64,000 bases of DNA from Ruania alba (GTDB lineage: Bacteria > Actinomycetota > Actinomycetes > Actinomycetales > Beutenbergiaceae), in contig NZ_FNTX01000002.1 in the NCBI RefSeq assembly GCF_900105765.1, positions 868,001-932,000 on the forward strand, read 5' to 3'. The first letter of the stretch is position 1. Each line of letters opens with the position of its first letter. The position numbers and the translations under genes are program-made. Shown here piece after piece: positions 17,413 through 25,943 of this stretch. Below the pieces are notes generated by a model. That model ran no database searches. It was not told the origin of the DNA and saw only the letters and a list, made by a program, of their open reading frames with translations.

Positions 17413-18446
17413 CAGGGCACCAGCGCAAACTTCGAGCCGCGCCCGGCGGCCATGTCTTCCAGGCTGTCCACGAGTGCCTCCAGGGGTCGTGTCTCGGTGA
17501 TCAGGGACATCCCGTCCACCCGCCCGGTGGCCAGCAGCTTCACCGCAGTGGCCACGTACCGGGGCTGGTGGTGGAAGACGCCCTTCATGGTGAGTTCCTC
17601 GTAGTGCACCCGCGAGGTGTCCACGCTCATCAGCGCACCCTTCGGGGTGCCACCGAACCAGACGGCGGTGCCTCCCGGGCGCACCGTGTCCAGCGTCTGC
17701 TCCCACACCGGAGGCAGGCCGACGGCTTCGATGCCCACGTCCGCGCCGCGCTCGCCCGGCGTGTGCTCGCGGATCGCCTCCAGGCGGGCGTCATCGTCGA
17801 GGTCGGTGATGTTCACGGTGTGCTCGGCGCCCGCGGCGAGTGCCTGCTCCAGGCGCCAGGCGCTCTGGTCCACGCTGATCACGTGCGCACCGCGCAGGGT
17901 GGCCAGGCGCACGAACATCAGCCCGATCGGGCCGGCGCCGTGCACCACCACGGAGTCGCCGAGGCGGATTCCGGACTCGTCCATCCCGTGCACCACGGTG
18001 GCGAGCGGTTCCAGCGGAGCGGCCGCCTCGAACGGCAGGGTGTCCGGGATCTCGTAGGTGTTGCGGGCCACGATGGGGGCGGGCACCACGATCTCCTCGG
18101 CGAAGGCGCCGTTCAGGAAGAGCAGGTTCTCGCACAGGCTCTCCCGGCCGATGGTGCACGCCCAGCAGTGCCCGCACGGGGCGGTGTTGGCGGCGACCAC
18201 GCGCATCCCGGGAGTGAAGTTCTCCACGCCGTCGCCCACCTCGGTGACCACCCCGGCGAACTCGTGCCCGAACCGGGCCGGCAGGGTGGGGAACAGCTTC
18301 GGGTGCCCGCGGCGGTAGGACTTCAGGTCGGTGCCGCAGGTGGCGGCGGCGCGCACCTCGACGGCGATCTCGCCCGGGCCGGGCTGCTCCCGCTCGATCT
18401 CCTCGATCGCGAGCTCACCGGGGCCGCGGAAGATGGCGGCCCTCAT
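17412..18446 (-). CDS. Zinc-dependent medium-chain alcohol/polyol dehydrogenase
   Basis: This 344-residue MDR-family enzyme has catalytic-zinc residues in CGTDLKSYRRG and FGHEFAGVV, and structural-zinc cysteines in CGHCWACTIGRESLCEN. The NAD-binding motif is VVHGAGPIGLMFVRLATLRG. Such enzymes oxidise polyols such as sorbitol, xylitol or threonine-like alcohols. It is coupled to the GpsA-like gene by a 4-bp overlap and preceded by the DeoR regulator 42 bp away. I infer that it makes a keto-sugar for the FGGY kinase. The exact substrate cannot be read. Confidence 0.88.
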   Translation of the reverse strand: MRAAIFRGPGELAIEEIEREQPGPGEIAVEVRAAATCGTDLKSYRRGHPKLFPTLPARFGHEFAGVVTEVGDGVENFTPGMRVVAANTAPCGHCWACTIGRESLCENLLFLNGAFAEEIVVPAPIVARNTYEIPDTLPFEAAAPLEPLATVVHGMDESGIRLGDSVVVHGAGPIGLMFVRLATLRGAHVISVDQSAWRLEQALAAGAEHTVNITDLDDDARLEAIREHTPGERGADVGIEAVGLPPVWEQTLDTVRPGGTAVWFGGTPKGALMSVDTSRVHYEELTMKGVFHHQPRYVATAVKLLATGRVDGMSLITETRPLEALVDSLEDMAAGRGSKFALVP

Positions 18447-18488
18447 CGCAGGCGCCCGGATGGCTCGCAGGTGTGGTTCAGCATCCTG

Positions 18489-19286
18489 TCAACTCTCCTG
18501 TTCGGTTTCAGCGACGATGACGGTCTCGACGTGGTCGCGCAGGCGCCGCAGGTCGTCGGGATCGATACTGTCGTCGACGACGACGGCATCCATCTCGGCC
18601 AGACCTGCCTGGCGGTGCAGGGCACGCCGGGAGAACTTGGTGTGGTCGACCAGCAGCACCGACCGGGCGGCCTGGTCGATCAGGGTCCGCTTGACCTGCA
18701 GCGGCCCCTCTTCGGGGTGGAAGATCGCGCCCTGCCCGACGGCGGTGGCCGAGAGGAAGAACACGTCGATCTGGATCGAGCGGATCGCCTCGTGCGTACT
18801 CGATCCCTGGAACGACTGGAAGGCGGGGGAGAAGGTTCCGCCCAGGCCGAACATCGTGGCGTGCTCGGACGCGGCCACCTGCTCGATCACGGGGAGGAAG
18901 TTCGAGACGATCGTCAGGCCGTCACGGGCTGCGAGCTCGTCGACCAGGGTGAGCGCACTGGTGGAGTCATCGAGGGCCACTACCCGGGGGGCGTCGAGCG
19001 CGTCCAGCCACGCCAGCGCGGCGGCGGCCATCGCCCGCTTCTGCGGGAGCATGTGATGCCGGCGCAGCGCCACGTTACGTTCCACCTCCTCGATCGGGGT
19101 GGCCTTGGCGCCGGAGCGCACCTTCGAGACGACACCGCGGGCGTCGAGCTCGTCCAGGTCCCGGTGGATGGTCATCGCCGTGACGCCGAAGTGCTCGGCG
19201 AGCTCGTCGATGCGGATAAATCCCTTGGCCGAGACGATCTCGGAGATCTCGCTACGTCGCTCCTGCGCGGCCTGGCGCCGTCTCAT
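18489..19286 (-). CDS. DeoR/GlpR-family transcriptional regulator
   Basis: This 265-residue regulator has an N-terminal DeoR HTH (RRSEISEIVSAKGFIRIDEL, then HFGVTAMTIHRDLDELDARG) and a C-terminal sugar-phosphate sensor domain (VVALDDSTSALTLVDELA, TIVSNFLPVIEQVA, FLSATAVGQGAIFHPEEG, SVLLVDHTKFSRRALHR). DeoR proteins usually repress sugar operons until a phosphorylated intermediate binds. It sits between the leftward dehydrogenase/kinase genes and the rightward transporter operon. An 8-bp perfect dyad at 19341-19363 in the divergent gap is the natural operator. RBS GGAGG precedes ATG 19286. Confidence 0.9.
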   Translation of the reverse strand: MRRRQAAQERRSEISEIVSAKGFIRIDELAEHFGVTAMTIHRDLDELDARGVVSKVRSGAKATPIEEVERNVALRRHHMLPQKRAMAAAALAWLDALDAPRVVALDDSTSALTLVDELAARDGLTIVSNFLPVIEQVAASEHATMFGLGGTFSPAFQSFQGSSTHEAIRSIQIDVFFLSATAVGQGAIFHPEEGPLQVKRTLIDQAARSVLLVDHTKFSRRALHRQAGLAEMDAVVVDDSIDPDDLRRLRDHVETVIVAETEQES

Positions 19287-19340
19287 GCTGCCTCCTCGCG
19301 ATCACCTGTCGTCATCGGCCAAGTGTGACCTCTGCAGGGA

Positions 19341-19400
19341 ATCTAACACAATGAATGTTAGATGAAAACACTTGTACCGTTAGGAATCATGCTCTACAGT
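19341..19400 (+). promoter_or_regulatory. DeoR operator and promoter of the ABC transporter operon
   Basis: ATCTAACA and TGTTAGAT form a perfect 8-bp inverted repeat around 7 bp (19341-19363). TTGTAC (19372-19377), a 17-bp spacer and TACAGT (19395-19400) make a good promoter towards the transporter. A leader of about 80 nt follows, holding two exact copies of GACCGAGACA (19431, 19446). Confidence 0.6.
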
Positions 19401-19487
19401 CGCTTTTCATGTGATGCGCGATGTAGCGCTGACCGAGACAGCAGCGACCGAGACAGAGACACGCATACCGAGACGAAGGGGTCCCGC

Positions 19488-21017
19488 GTGGTACCAGCAC
19501 TACAAGTGGAAGGCCTGTTCAAGGCCTTCGGCGGTGTGCCCGTCCTGCATGACCTGAGCTTCTCCGCCGAGCCCGGGTCCGTGGTGGTGCTCGCCGGTGA
19601 GAACGGCGCGGGGAAGTCCACGCTGTTCAACATCGTGATGGGCCGCCTGCCCGCCGACTCGGGAACGGTGACCCTCCGCGGAACCGAGCTGACCCACCCC
19701 TCGCCCCGCCACGCACGCGACCTCGGGGTCGCGCTCGTGCCTCAGGAACTGGCGCCATACGAGGACCTCACGGTGGCCGAGAACATCGCCGTCGGACGGG
19801 AGCCGCGCGCCGCAGGGTTCATCCTGCGTCGTCGGCAGATGCGAGCCCACGCCCGCGAGCTGCTCGCGGAGTTCGACGTCGACGTCGACCCGGACCTGCC
19901 GATGAACCGGCTGTCGGTGGCGTTGACCCAGATCGTGGAGATCGTGAAGGCCACCAGCTCCGGGGCGAAGGTCCTGCTGCTGGACGAGCCGACCTCCTCG
20001 ATCCCCGAGGCGGAGGTGGAGCGGCTCTACCAGGTGATCCGCCGGCTCCGCGATCGCGGGGTCGCCATGGTCTACACCACGCACCGGATGCAGGAGATCG
20101 AGGCCATCGCCGACCGGGTGGTCGTCCTCCGCGATGGCGGACTCACGCTCGACGAACCGGCACGAGACGTCCAGCCCCACCAGATCGTCACCGCGATGAT
20201 CGGCCGCGAGCTCGGCACCATGTTCCCCGAGCGTCCCGCGCCCGGGACCACGCCGGCCCTGGAGGTCACCGAGCTGCAACGCCGGCCGGGCCGGCCCACC
20301 GTCAACCTCACGGTTCACGCCGGTGAGGTGGTCGGTCTCGGCGGGCTGGTGGGCGCCGGGCGCTCAGCCACCCTGCAGGCGATCTTCGGTGCGAGACGGG
20401 CCGCCGCCGGCACCGTCACCGTGAACGGACACGCCCTGCATCGGCAGACCACGCGGGCCTCTATCGACGCCGGCCTCGCTTTCGTCCCGGAGGACCGCAA
20501 GCGGGATGGCCTGGTGCTCGGCCGCTCGATCCTGGACAACATGACCCTGCCCTACATCTCCGACTACTCCCGCTTCGGGGTGATGGCTGGTGGGGCACGT
20601 ACTGCGGCCGCCACCCGGCACGTGGAGGACATGGGGCTGCGCTACCGCTCCCTGCAGCAACTCACCGAGACCCTCTCCGGTGGGAACCAGCAGAAGATCG
20701 TCATCGCGCGCTGGATGGACCGCTCCCCGGCGGTGCTCCTGCTCGACGAGCCCACCCGCGGCGTGGACGTCGGTGCGCGGAGCGAGATCTACCGCATCAT
20801 CAGTGAGCTCGCGGCGACGGGCCTCGGCGTGCTCGTCGCGAGCTCGGACATGCCCGAGCTCATCGGACTGACCCACCGGGTGCTCGTCATGCGTGACGGC
20901 GCGATCGCCGGCGAGCTCGACCGAGCCGACCTCGATGCCCCCGATGCCCAAGCTCGCATCTTCCATCTGGCCAGCGGCGAGGACGCCGCCCGCCACACGA
21001 CCGAGGAGAGTCGATGA
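19488..21017 (+). CDS. Ribose-type sugar ABC transporter, dual ATP-binding protein
   Basis: This 509-residue protein has two ABC domains in tandem. The first has Walker A GENGAGKST, signature LSVALTQIVEIVKA and Walker B LLLDEPTSSI. The second has a degenerate Walker A, GGLVGAGRSATL, signature LSGGNQQKIVIARW and Walker B LLLDEPTRGVDVG. The degenerate second half and the length match RbsA/XylG/MglA of the CUT2 class. GTG 19488 is chosen because GAAGGGG lies about 8 bases upstream and residues before it do not belong to the family. It is the first gene of transporter, permease, binding protein and aldolase, and overlaps the permease start by 4 bp. Confidence 0.93.
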   Translation: MVPALQVEGLFKAFGGVPVLHDLSFSAEPGSVVVLAGENGAGKSTLFNIVMGRLPADSGTVTLRGTELTHPSPRHARDLGVALVPQELAPYEDLTVAENIAVGREPRAAGFILRRRQMRAHARELLAEFDVDVDPDLPMNRLSVALTQIVEIVKATSSGAKVLLLDEPTSSIPEAEVERLYQVIRRLRDRGVAMVYTTHRMQEIEAIADRVVVLRDGGLTLDEPARDVQPHQIVTAMIGRELGTMFPERPAPGTTPALEVTELQRRPGRPTVNLTVHAGEVVGLGGLVGAGRSATLQAIFGARRAAAGTVTVNGHALHRQTTRASIDAGLAFVPEDRKRDGLVLGRSILDNMTLPYISDYSRFGVMAGGARTAAATRHVEDMGLRYRSLQQLTETLSGGNQQKIVIARWMDRSPAVLLLDEPTRGVDVGARSEIYRIISELAATGLGVLVASSDMPELIGLTHRVLVMRDGAIAGELDRADLDAPDAQARIFHLASGEDAARHTTEESR

Positions 21018-22021
21018 CCAGAACCATGCCCGCGTTCGCCGCGAACTTCCGCCAGTTCACCGAGGGCAAGTCCGCGCGCGAGGTGGCCACGGCGCTGCTC
21101 GTGCGCAACGCGATGGTGCTCATCCTGCTGGTGGTGATCTGCTACTTCGCCTATCGCAGCGCGCGCTTCGCCACGCTCGACAACGTCACCACCATCCTTA
21201 TCGCTGCCGCACCGTTTGCCCTGATCGCCCTCGGGCAGACGCTGGTGATCCTCACCGGCGGGATCGATCTCTCGGTCGGATCGGTGATCGCCGTCAGTGC
21301 GATGAGTGCGGCCTGGATCGCGGTCCGGGTCCCTGACCAGCTCTGGCTCGCGCCGGTGGTGGCGACCGGTGTGGGACTGCTGGCGGGCGCCGTCAACGGA
21401 CTGCTGGTGAGTAGATTCTCCGTGCCACCGTTCGTGGCCACGCTGGGGATGCTCACCGCCGCCTCCGGCTTCGCCTACGCTATCGGCAATGGCGCACCGA
21501 TCAACGGCGTGCCTGCCGGGTACGGCGCCTTCGCCAACAGCGAGGTGCTCGGGATGAAAATCCCGGTGCTGCTGATGATCGTCGGCTTCATCACCTTCTG
21601 GTTCGTGCTCCGGCACACCACCTTCGGACTGCGCATCTACGCCATCGGCGGCAACGCCAGCGCCGCATCGCTCGCCGGTGTCCCCACCGAGCGCACCCGC
21701 GTCTGGGTGTATCTGATCAGCGGAGGCCTGGCCGGCATCTCCGGACTGATGATCTCCTCCCGGGTGATCTCCGGAGCCCCCACGCTCGGCCAGGGCTACG
21801 AACTGGACGCGATCGCCGCCGTCGTGATCGGTGGCGCCAGCCTCTTCGGCGGCCGTGGCACCGTCTGGGGCACCCTGCTCGGCCTGATGCTCATCCAGAC
21901 CCTGAACAACGGTCTGCAGATCCTCGTGATCCCCCCGTACTGGCAGGCCGTCATCAAGGGCGCCCTGATCGCGGCTGCGGTCGCCATCGACGTCTGGGCC
22001 ACCAGACGCACCCGTTCCTGA
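21014..22021 (+). CDS. Ribose-type sugar ABC transporter permease
   Basis: This 335-residue CUT2 permease of the RbsC/AraH family has about 8-10 hydrophobic helices. Conserved segments are LGQTLVILTGGIDLSVGSVI, FVATLGMLTAASGFAYAIGN, LRIYAIGGNASAASLAGV and VIGGASLFGGRGTVWGTLLG, the last being the family signature near the C-terminus. It should dimerise with the dual ATPase encoded just upstream. ATGA overlap with that gene shows translational coupling. Confidence 0.93.
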   Translation: MTRTMPAFAANFRQFTEGKSAREVATALLVRNAMVLILLVVICYFAYRSARFATLDNVTTILIAAAPFALIALGQTLVILTGGIDLSVGSVIAVSAMSAAWIAVRVPDQLWLAPVVATGVGLLAGAVNGLLVSRFSVPPFVATLGMLTAASGFAYAIGNGAPINGVPAGYGAFANSEVLGMKIPVLLMIVGFITFWFVLRHTTFGLRIYAIGGNASAASLAGVPTERTRVWVYLISGGLAGISGLMISSRVISGAPTLGQGYELDAIAAVVIGGASLFGGRGTVWGTLLGLMLIQTLNNGLQILVIPPYWQAVIKGALIAAAVAIDVWATRRTRS

Positions 22022-22072
22022 CCAATCCCCCCTACCCCGCAAGAGATTCACCACCTGCAAGGAGGCACCACG

Positions 22073-23098
22073 GTGCGACACACGAAGACAACCATGATCG
22101 CGGCCGCTCTCGGCGGCGGGCTGCTGCTCGCCGGATGCGGCGCCGGTGATCCGAACGCCGGTGACGACGGTCTGCGGATCGGCGTCTCTGTCTACGACAT
22201 GAGCTCGTTCATCACCCAGGGCCAGGAAGGGATGGAGGCCTACGCCGAAGCGAACGACATCGAGCTGCTGTGGAACTCCGCCGGGCTCGACGTCTCCACC
22301 CAGGCCGACCAGCTCGACCAGTACGTCAACGCCGGCGTGGACGCGATCGTCGTGGTCCCGGTGCAGGCCGACTCCCTCGGTCCACAGCTCGTCGCCGCCT
22401 CCGATGCCGGCATCCCCGTGATCCCGGTGAACGCGGCCCTCGACGACACGAGCAACGTCACCGCCTCGGTGCTGCCCGACGACGTCGCCGCCGGGGAGAG
22501 CGAGGCGCAGATGATGGTCGACGAGCTCGGCGGTGAGGGCAACGTCGTCATCCTGCAGGGCCCGCTCGGCCAGTCCGCCGAGCTCGACCGCACCGAGGGC
22601 ATCGAGAACGTGCTCGCGGAGAACCCCGATATCGAGGTCCTCGCCATGGACACCGCGAACTGGACCCGGGACGAGGCCGTGAACCTGATGGCCAACTGGA
22701 TCTCCGCCTTCGGTGAGGACATCGACGGCGTCATTGCCGAGAACGACGACATGGGTCTGGGCGCCCTGCAGGCGCTGAACGAAGCCGGGATGAGCGTGCC
22801 GATCGTCGGCATCGACGGTATCGAGGACGGTCTGGCCGCCGTCGCCGACGGCGACTTCATCGGCACCCACCTCCAGCACGGACGGGTCGAGCTCGGCGCC
22901 GGGCTGGCCGTGGCCGAGCGGGCCGCGAACGGTGCGGACGTCGAGGAGCTCTACACCTACGTCATGCCCACGGTGACGCCGGACAACGTCGAGGACGTGC
23001 AGGCCAACGTGGTCACCGACGTGGAGGCCTTCCTGGAGCGACTGCCGGAGCTGATCGAGAGCAACCTCGAATCCGGCGACCTGTCGAACGAGGAGTGA
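22073..23098 (+). CDS. Sugar ABC transporter substrate-binding lipoprotein
   Basis: This 341-residue periplasmic-binding-protein-family member has a lipobox LLLAGC (Cys22), so it is anchored outside the cell. The mature protein follows the RbsB fold (peripla_BP_4: [60 protein letters not shown]). The GTG start is supported by AAGGAGG 7 bases upstream. A hairpin directly after the stop separates it from the aldolase gene and may stabilise the message for higher binding-protein expression. The ligand is unknown; the pathway suggests a polyol or deoxy-sugar. Confidence 0.92.
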   Translation: MRHTKTTMIAAALGGGLLLAGCGAGDPNAGDDGLRIGVSVYDMSSFITQGQEGMEAYAEANDIELLWNSAGLDVSTQADQLDQYVNAGVDAIVVVPVQADSLGPQLVAASDAGIPVIPVNAALDDTSNVTASVLPDDVAAGESEAQMMVDELGGEGNVVILQGPLGQSAELDRTEGIENVLAENPDIEVLAMDTANWTRDEAVNLMANWISAFGEDIDGVIAENDDMGLGALQALNEAGMSVPIVGIDGIEDGLAAVADGDFIGTHLQHGRVELGAGLAVAERAANGADVEELYTYVMPTVTPDNVEDVQANVVTDVEAFLERLPELIESNLESGDLSNEE

Positions 23099-23104
23099 CC
23101 CACC

Positions 23105-23136
23105 GCCGTCGGGTGCCGTTCCCGGCACCCGACGGC
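23105..23136 (+). terminator. Intra-operon hairpin after the binding-protein gene
   Basis: GCCGTCGGGTGCC and its exact complement flank a 6-base loop, beginning 6 bp after the stop codon. There is no U tract, and the next gene starts 22 bp later. It may work as a partial terminator or an mRNA 3'-end protector. Confidence 0.6.
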
Positions 23137-23158
23137 CCACCCGATCCTGAGGAGAACG

Positions 23159-25081
23159 ATGACCATCCATGACGACGCCCTGGACGCCTGCGTCCGCGCC
23201 TCCCGCACCCTGGGCTCGGACCCCTCGTTGGTGCTGCACGGAGGCGGCAACACCTCGGTCAAGTCCACCCGCACCGACGTCACCGGCGAGACCGTCGAGG
23301 TGGTGCTGACCAAGGGCAGCGGGTACGACCTCGCCTCGATCGTGCCCGAGGGCTTCACCCCGTTGCGCAAGGACCGCGTGCTGGCACTCGCCGAACTCGA
23401 GTCCTTGGACGACGTCTCCCTGGTGAACGAGCTCAAGCAGGCGTCCATGGATGCCTCCGCCCCCTCGGCCTCCATCGAGGCGATCCTGCACGCCCTCATC
23501 CCGCACCAGTTCGTGCTGCACACCCACGCCGATGCGATCGTCACCCTGACGAACCAGGCCGACGGCGAGCGGCTCACCGCCGAGACCTTCGGCGAGGACG
23601 TGTGGGTGCTGCCCTACGTCAAGCCCGGCTTCGCGCTTGCTCGGCAGGTGGCCGTGGCGCTCGCGGACGTGGACGTGCGCTCGTTGCGCGGGATCGTGCT
23701 GCGCAACCACGGCCTTTTCACCTTCGCCGATGATGCCGAGGAGGCGCTGGCCACGCACCTGGAGCTGGTGCGCACCGCTGCCGCGGCGCTTCCGGAGATT
23801 CCCGACGGCGGCTCCTCGCCTGACGTGGATCCGCTCGCCCTGGCAGGGCTTCGCAAGGAACTCAGCGAGGCCGCCGGTGCGCCGATGGTGCTGCAGCGCC
23901 GCACCGGCACCGCGGTGGACGCCCTGCTGGGGCGCGCCGACATCGGCGAGATCACCCAGCGGGGACCGCTGACGCCCGAGCACGTCATCCACACCAAGCG
24001 GGTGCCGATGGTGGGCACCGACGTGGCGGCCTATGTGGCCGGCTACCAGGGGTATGTGAACGAGCACCGAGGGCTGGTTGGCGGGGAGCTCACCCCGATC
24101 GACCCGGCGCCACGCGTGATTCTGGACGAGACACTGGGGTTCCTCACCGCGGGCCGGACCGTGAAGGCAGCCAATGTCGCCGCGGACATCTACGAGCACA
24201 CCGCTGCCGGGATCCTGCGCGCGGAGGCAATGAGCGGCTTCCGGACCCTCTCACCGGCCGAGGCGTTCGACATCGAGTATTGGGTACTGGAGCAGCGCAA
24301 GCTGCGCGCCAAGGGCGACCCGCCGCCGTTCGCGGGTGAGGTGGCGCTGGTGACCGGTGCCGCCTCGGGGATCGGACGCGCCTGTGCGCAGGCGCTCCGG
24401 GAGGCAGGGGCCGCCGTCATTGCCCTGGACCGGGACGCCGCCGTGACCGAGGCGAACGCGGCGGACTGGTACGGGATCGTCTGCGACGTCTCCGACGCCG
24501 ACGCGGTCCGTGCCGCGGTGGCCGAGGGAGCGGGCCACTTCGGCGGTCTGGACATCCTGGTACCGGCTGCCGGCGTGTTCGCCGCCTCGCACCCGATCGA
24601 CGGGTTCCCGGCCGAGCCATGGGCGAAGAGCCTGAACGTGAACGTCACCGGGTTGCTGACCCTGCTCGGTGCCGCGCACCCGTATCTGGCGCTCGCGCCG
24701 CGGCAGGGACGAGTGGTCCTGGTCGGGTCGAAGAACGTCCCGGCACCCGGTCAGGGTGCGGCGGCCTACTCGGCGTCCAAGGCCGCGGCTACCCAGCTCG
24801 CCCGGGTGGCGGCGCTGGAGTGGGCGCCGGACGGGATCCGGGTGAACACGGTGAACCCGGACGCCGTCTTCGACACCGCGCTGTGGTCACCGGAACTGCT
24901 GGAGCAGCGTGCCGCGAAGTACGGGATGTCGGTGGCCGATTACAAGCGCCGGAACCTGCTGCGCGCGGAGATCACCAGTGCCGATGTCGGTGACCTGGTG
25001 GCGGCCATGTGCGGGCCACTGTTCCACGCCACCACCGGTGCACAGGTACCGATCGACGGCGGGAGCGACCGGATCGTGTGA
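23159..25081 (+). CDS. Class II aldolase / short-chain dehydrogenase fusion (RhaEW/YuxG-like)
   Basis: This 640-residue fusion has residues 1-380 as a class II (zinc) aldolase: GGGNTSVKS near the N-terminus, the metal-site HTHAD in LHTHADAIVTLTNQADG, and LRGIVLRNHGLFTFADDAEE. Residues about 390-640 form a classical SDR: NAD site TGAASGIGRACAQAL, catalytic YSASKAAATQLARVAALEWA, and C-terminal GAQVPIDGGSDRIV. The nearest known architecture is the bifunctional rhamnulose-1-phosphate aldolase/lactaldehyde dehydrogenase of B. subtilis. No rhamnose isomerase is present here, so another phosphorylated ketose from the local FGGY kinase is the likely substrate. Products would be DHAP and an aldehyde oxidised by the SDR half. 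Confidence 0.88.
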   Translation: MTIHDDALDACVRASRTLGSDPSLVLHGGGNTSVKSTRTDVTGETVEVVLTKGSGYDLASIVPEGFTPLRKDRVLALAELESLDDVSLVNELKQASMDASAPSASIEAILHALIPHQFVLHTHADAIVTLTNQADGERLTAETFGEDVWVLPYVKPGFALARQVAVALADVDVRSLRGIVLRNHGLFTFADDAEEALATHLELVRTAAAALPEIPDGGSSPDVDPLALAGLRKELSEAAGAPMVLQRRTGTAVDALLGRADIGEITQRGPLTPEHVIHTKRVPMVGTDVAAYVAGYQGYVNEHRGLVGGELTPIDPAPRVILDETLGFLTAGRTVKAANVAADIYEHTAAGILRAEAMSGFRTLSPAEAFDIEYWVLEQRKLRAKGDPPPFAGEVALVTGAASGIGRACAQALREAGAAVIALDRDAAVTEANAADWYGIVCDVSDADAVRAAVAEGAGHFGGLDILVPAAGVFAASHPIDGFPAEPWAKSLNVNVTGLLTLLGAAHPYLALAPRQGRVVLVGSKNVPAPGQGAAAYSASKAAATQLARVAALEWAPDGIRVNTVNPDAVFDTALWSPELLEQRAAKYGMSVADYKRRNLLRAEITSADVGDLVAAMCGPLFHATTGAQVPIDGGSDRIV

Positions 25082-25092
25082 CGGGCATCGGG

Positions 25093-25125
25093 AGGAGCGG
25101 TCACCGCCGGTCGGTGACCGCTCCT
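25093..25125. terminator. Terminator hairpin after the transporter/aldolase operon
   Basis: AGGAGCGGTCACC pairs exactly with GGTGACCGCTCCT around a 7-base loop, starting 11 bp after the aldolase stop. The next gene (minus strand) ends at 25176, so it can serve both directions. Confidence 0.75.
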
Positions 25126-25175
25126 GCCCGGTGCAGTCACGCCGTCGGCAACCGGTGTGCGAGCACCTGCAACGC

Positions 25176-25436
25176 TCAGTGGTTGCGGAGCATGCCGATG
25201 AGCTCGTCCTTCGTGGCGTCGGAGTAGCCGGAGAGGTCGAGCTCGCGGGCCCGGTCACGCAACTCCTCGACCGTCCACTCCTCGTAGGCGGGAGCGTGTC
25301 CGCCGCGGCGGCCGACCTCGTCGGCGCCCTCCTGCGCAGCGGCATTCGCGATCCGGGCGGACTTCTCCTTCGACGCCCCCTCCTCGCGGAGCTCTTCGTA
25401 CATGTCCGGGTTCTTGATCGGATCGTTCTGACGCAT
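25176..25436 (-). CDS. Small protein with Rho N-terminal-like (SAP-like) C-terminus
   Basis: This 86-residue protein begins MRQNDPIKNPDMYEELREEG and continues SKEKSARIANAAAQEG, a highly charged segment common in actinobacteria (DUF7218-type as I recall it). It ends in WTVEELRDRARELDLSGYSD then KDELIGMLRNH, the helix-extended-loop-helix of Rho_N domains that bind nucleic acid. ATG 25436 is supported by GGAGAGGAGAG just upstream. It may be a small nucleoid- or stress-related protein, but no role is established from context. Confidence 0.75.
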   Translation of the reverse strand: MRQNDPIKNPDMYEELREEGASKEKSARIANAAAQEGADEVGRRGGHAPAYEEWTVEELRDRARELDLSGYSDATKDELIGMLRNH

Positions 25437-25626
25437 CGTGCTCTCCTCTCCAGGTCGGCGACGGGTGACAGAGGTGTCCTGCCGGACGTTCTCTGTGCAC
25501 GGTACGCCCGCCCGCCCGGTCCTGCAGCCGGGGCGGTCACGGCCGCCGAGGCGGTCTGCTGATGACAGGAGCCGGTTGCGGGCATACCGTCGAGAGTGCA
25601 CCACCGAAGAACGAAGGAGGACTGCC

Positions 25627-25872
25627 ATGACGACGTGCACCAGCTGCGGGAACGACTACGAGAAGACGTTCACCGTTGTCACGCCGGAGGGCGAGCAGGG
25701 TCCGTTCGACTCTTTCGAGTGTGCGATCCACGCCGTCGCGCCGCGCTGCAAGCGTTGTGGGGTGACGATCCTCGGCCACGGTGTCGAGGTCGATGCCCAG
25801 ACGTTCTGCTGCAGCCACTGCGCGCGGCAGACCGCTGACGTCCCGATCACCGACCGGGTGGTCATCGGCTGA
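25627..25872 (+). CDS. Small zinc-ribbon / metallothionein-like protein
   Basis: This 81-residue protein carries four CxxC-type pairs or clusters: CTSC near the N-terminus, then FDSFECAIHAVAPRCKRCG, and FCCSHCARQ near the C-terminus. The spacing FECAIHxxAPxCxxCG...FCCxHCA matches small actinobacterial proteins annotated as prokaryotic metallothionein-like. It likely binds zinc in two knuckles. ATG 25627 has GAAGGAGG 6 bases upstream. It is divergent from the Rho_N-like gene. Confidence 0.75.
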   Translation: MTTCTSCGNDYEKTFTVVTPEGEQGPFDSFECAIHAVAPRCKRCGVTILGHGVEVDAQTFCCSHCARQTADVPITDRVVIG

Positions 25873-25888
25873 CTCGCCCACGCATGAA

Positions 25889-25924
25889 GAATCCCTCGTC
25901 GATCTGGTGATCGACGAGGGATTC
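25889..25924. terminator. Bidirectional terminator, perfect 16-bp stem
   Basis: GAATCCCTCGTCGATC and its exact inverse flank the loop TGGT. It lies between two convergent genes, 16 bp after one stop and 20 bp before the other, and so serves both. Confidence 0.85.
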
Positions 25925-25943
25925 CTCTGTGGTCAGGTGGCCG

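Noticed and set aside
17568-19328. 586-residue plus-strand open frame
   Set aside because: Antisense to Zn-dehydrogenase and DeoR genes; low-complexity product.
20789-24199. 1136-residue open frame on the minus strand
   Set aside because: It is antisense to the ABC transporter and aldolase genes, which have clear family motifs. The long frame comes from high GC at third positions.
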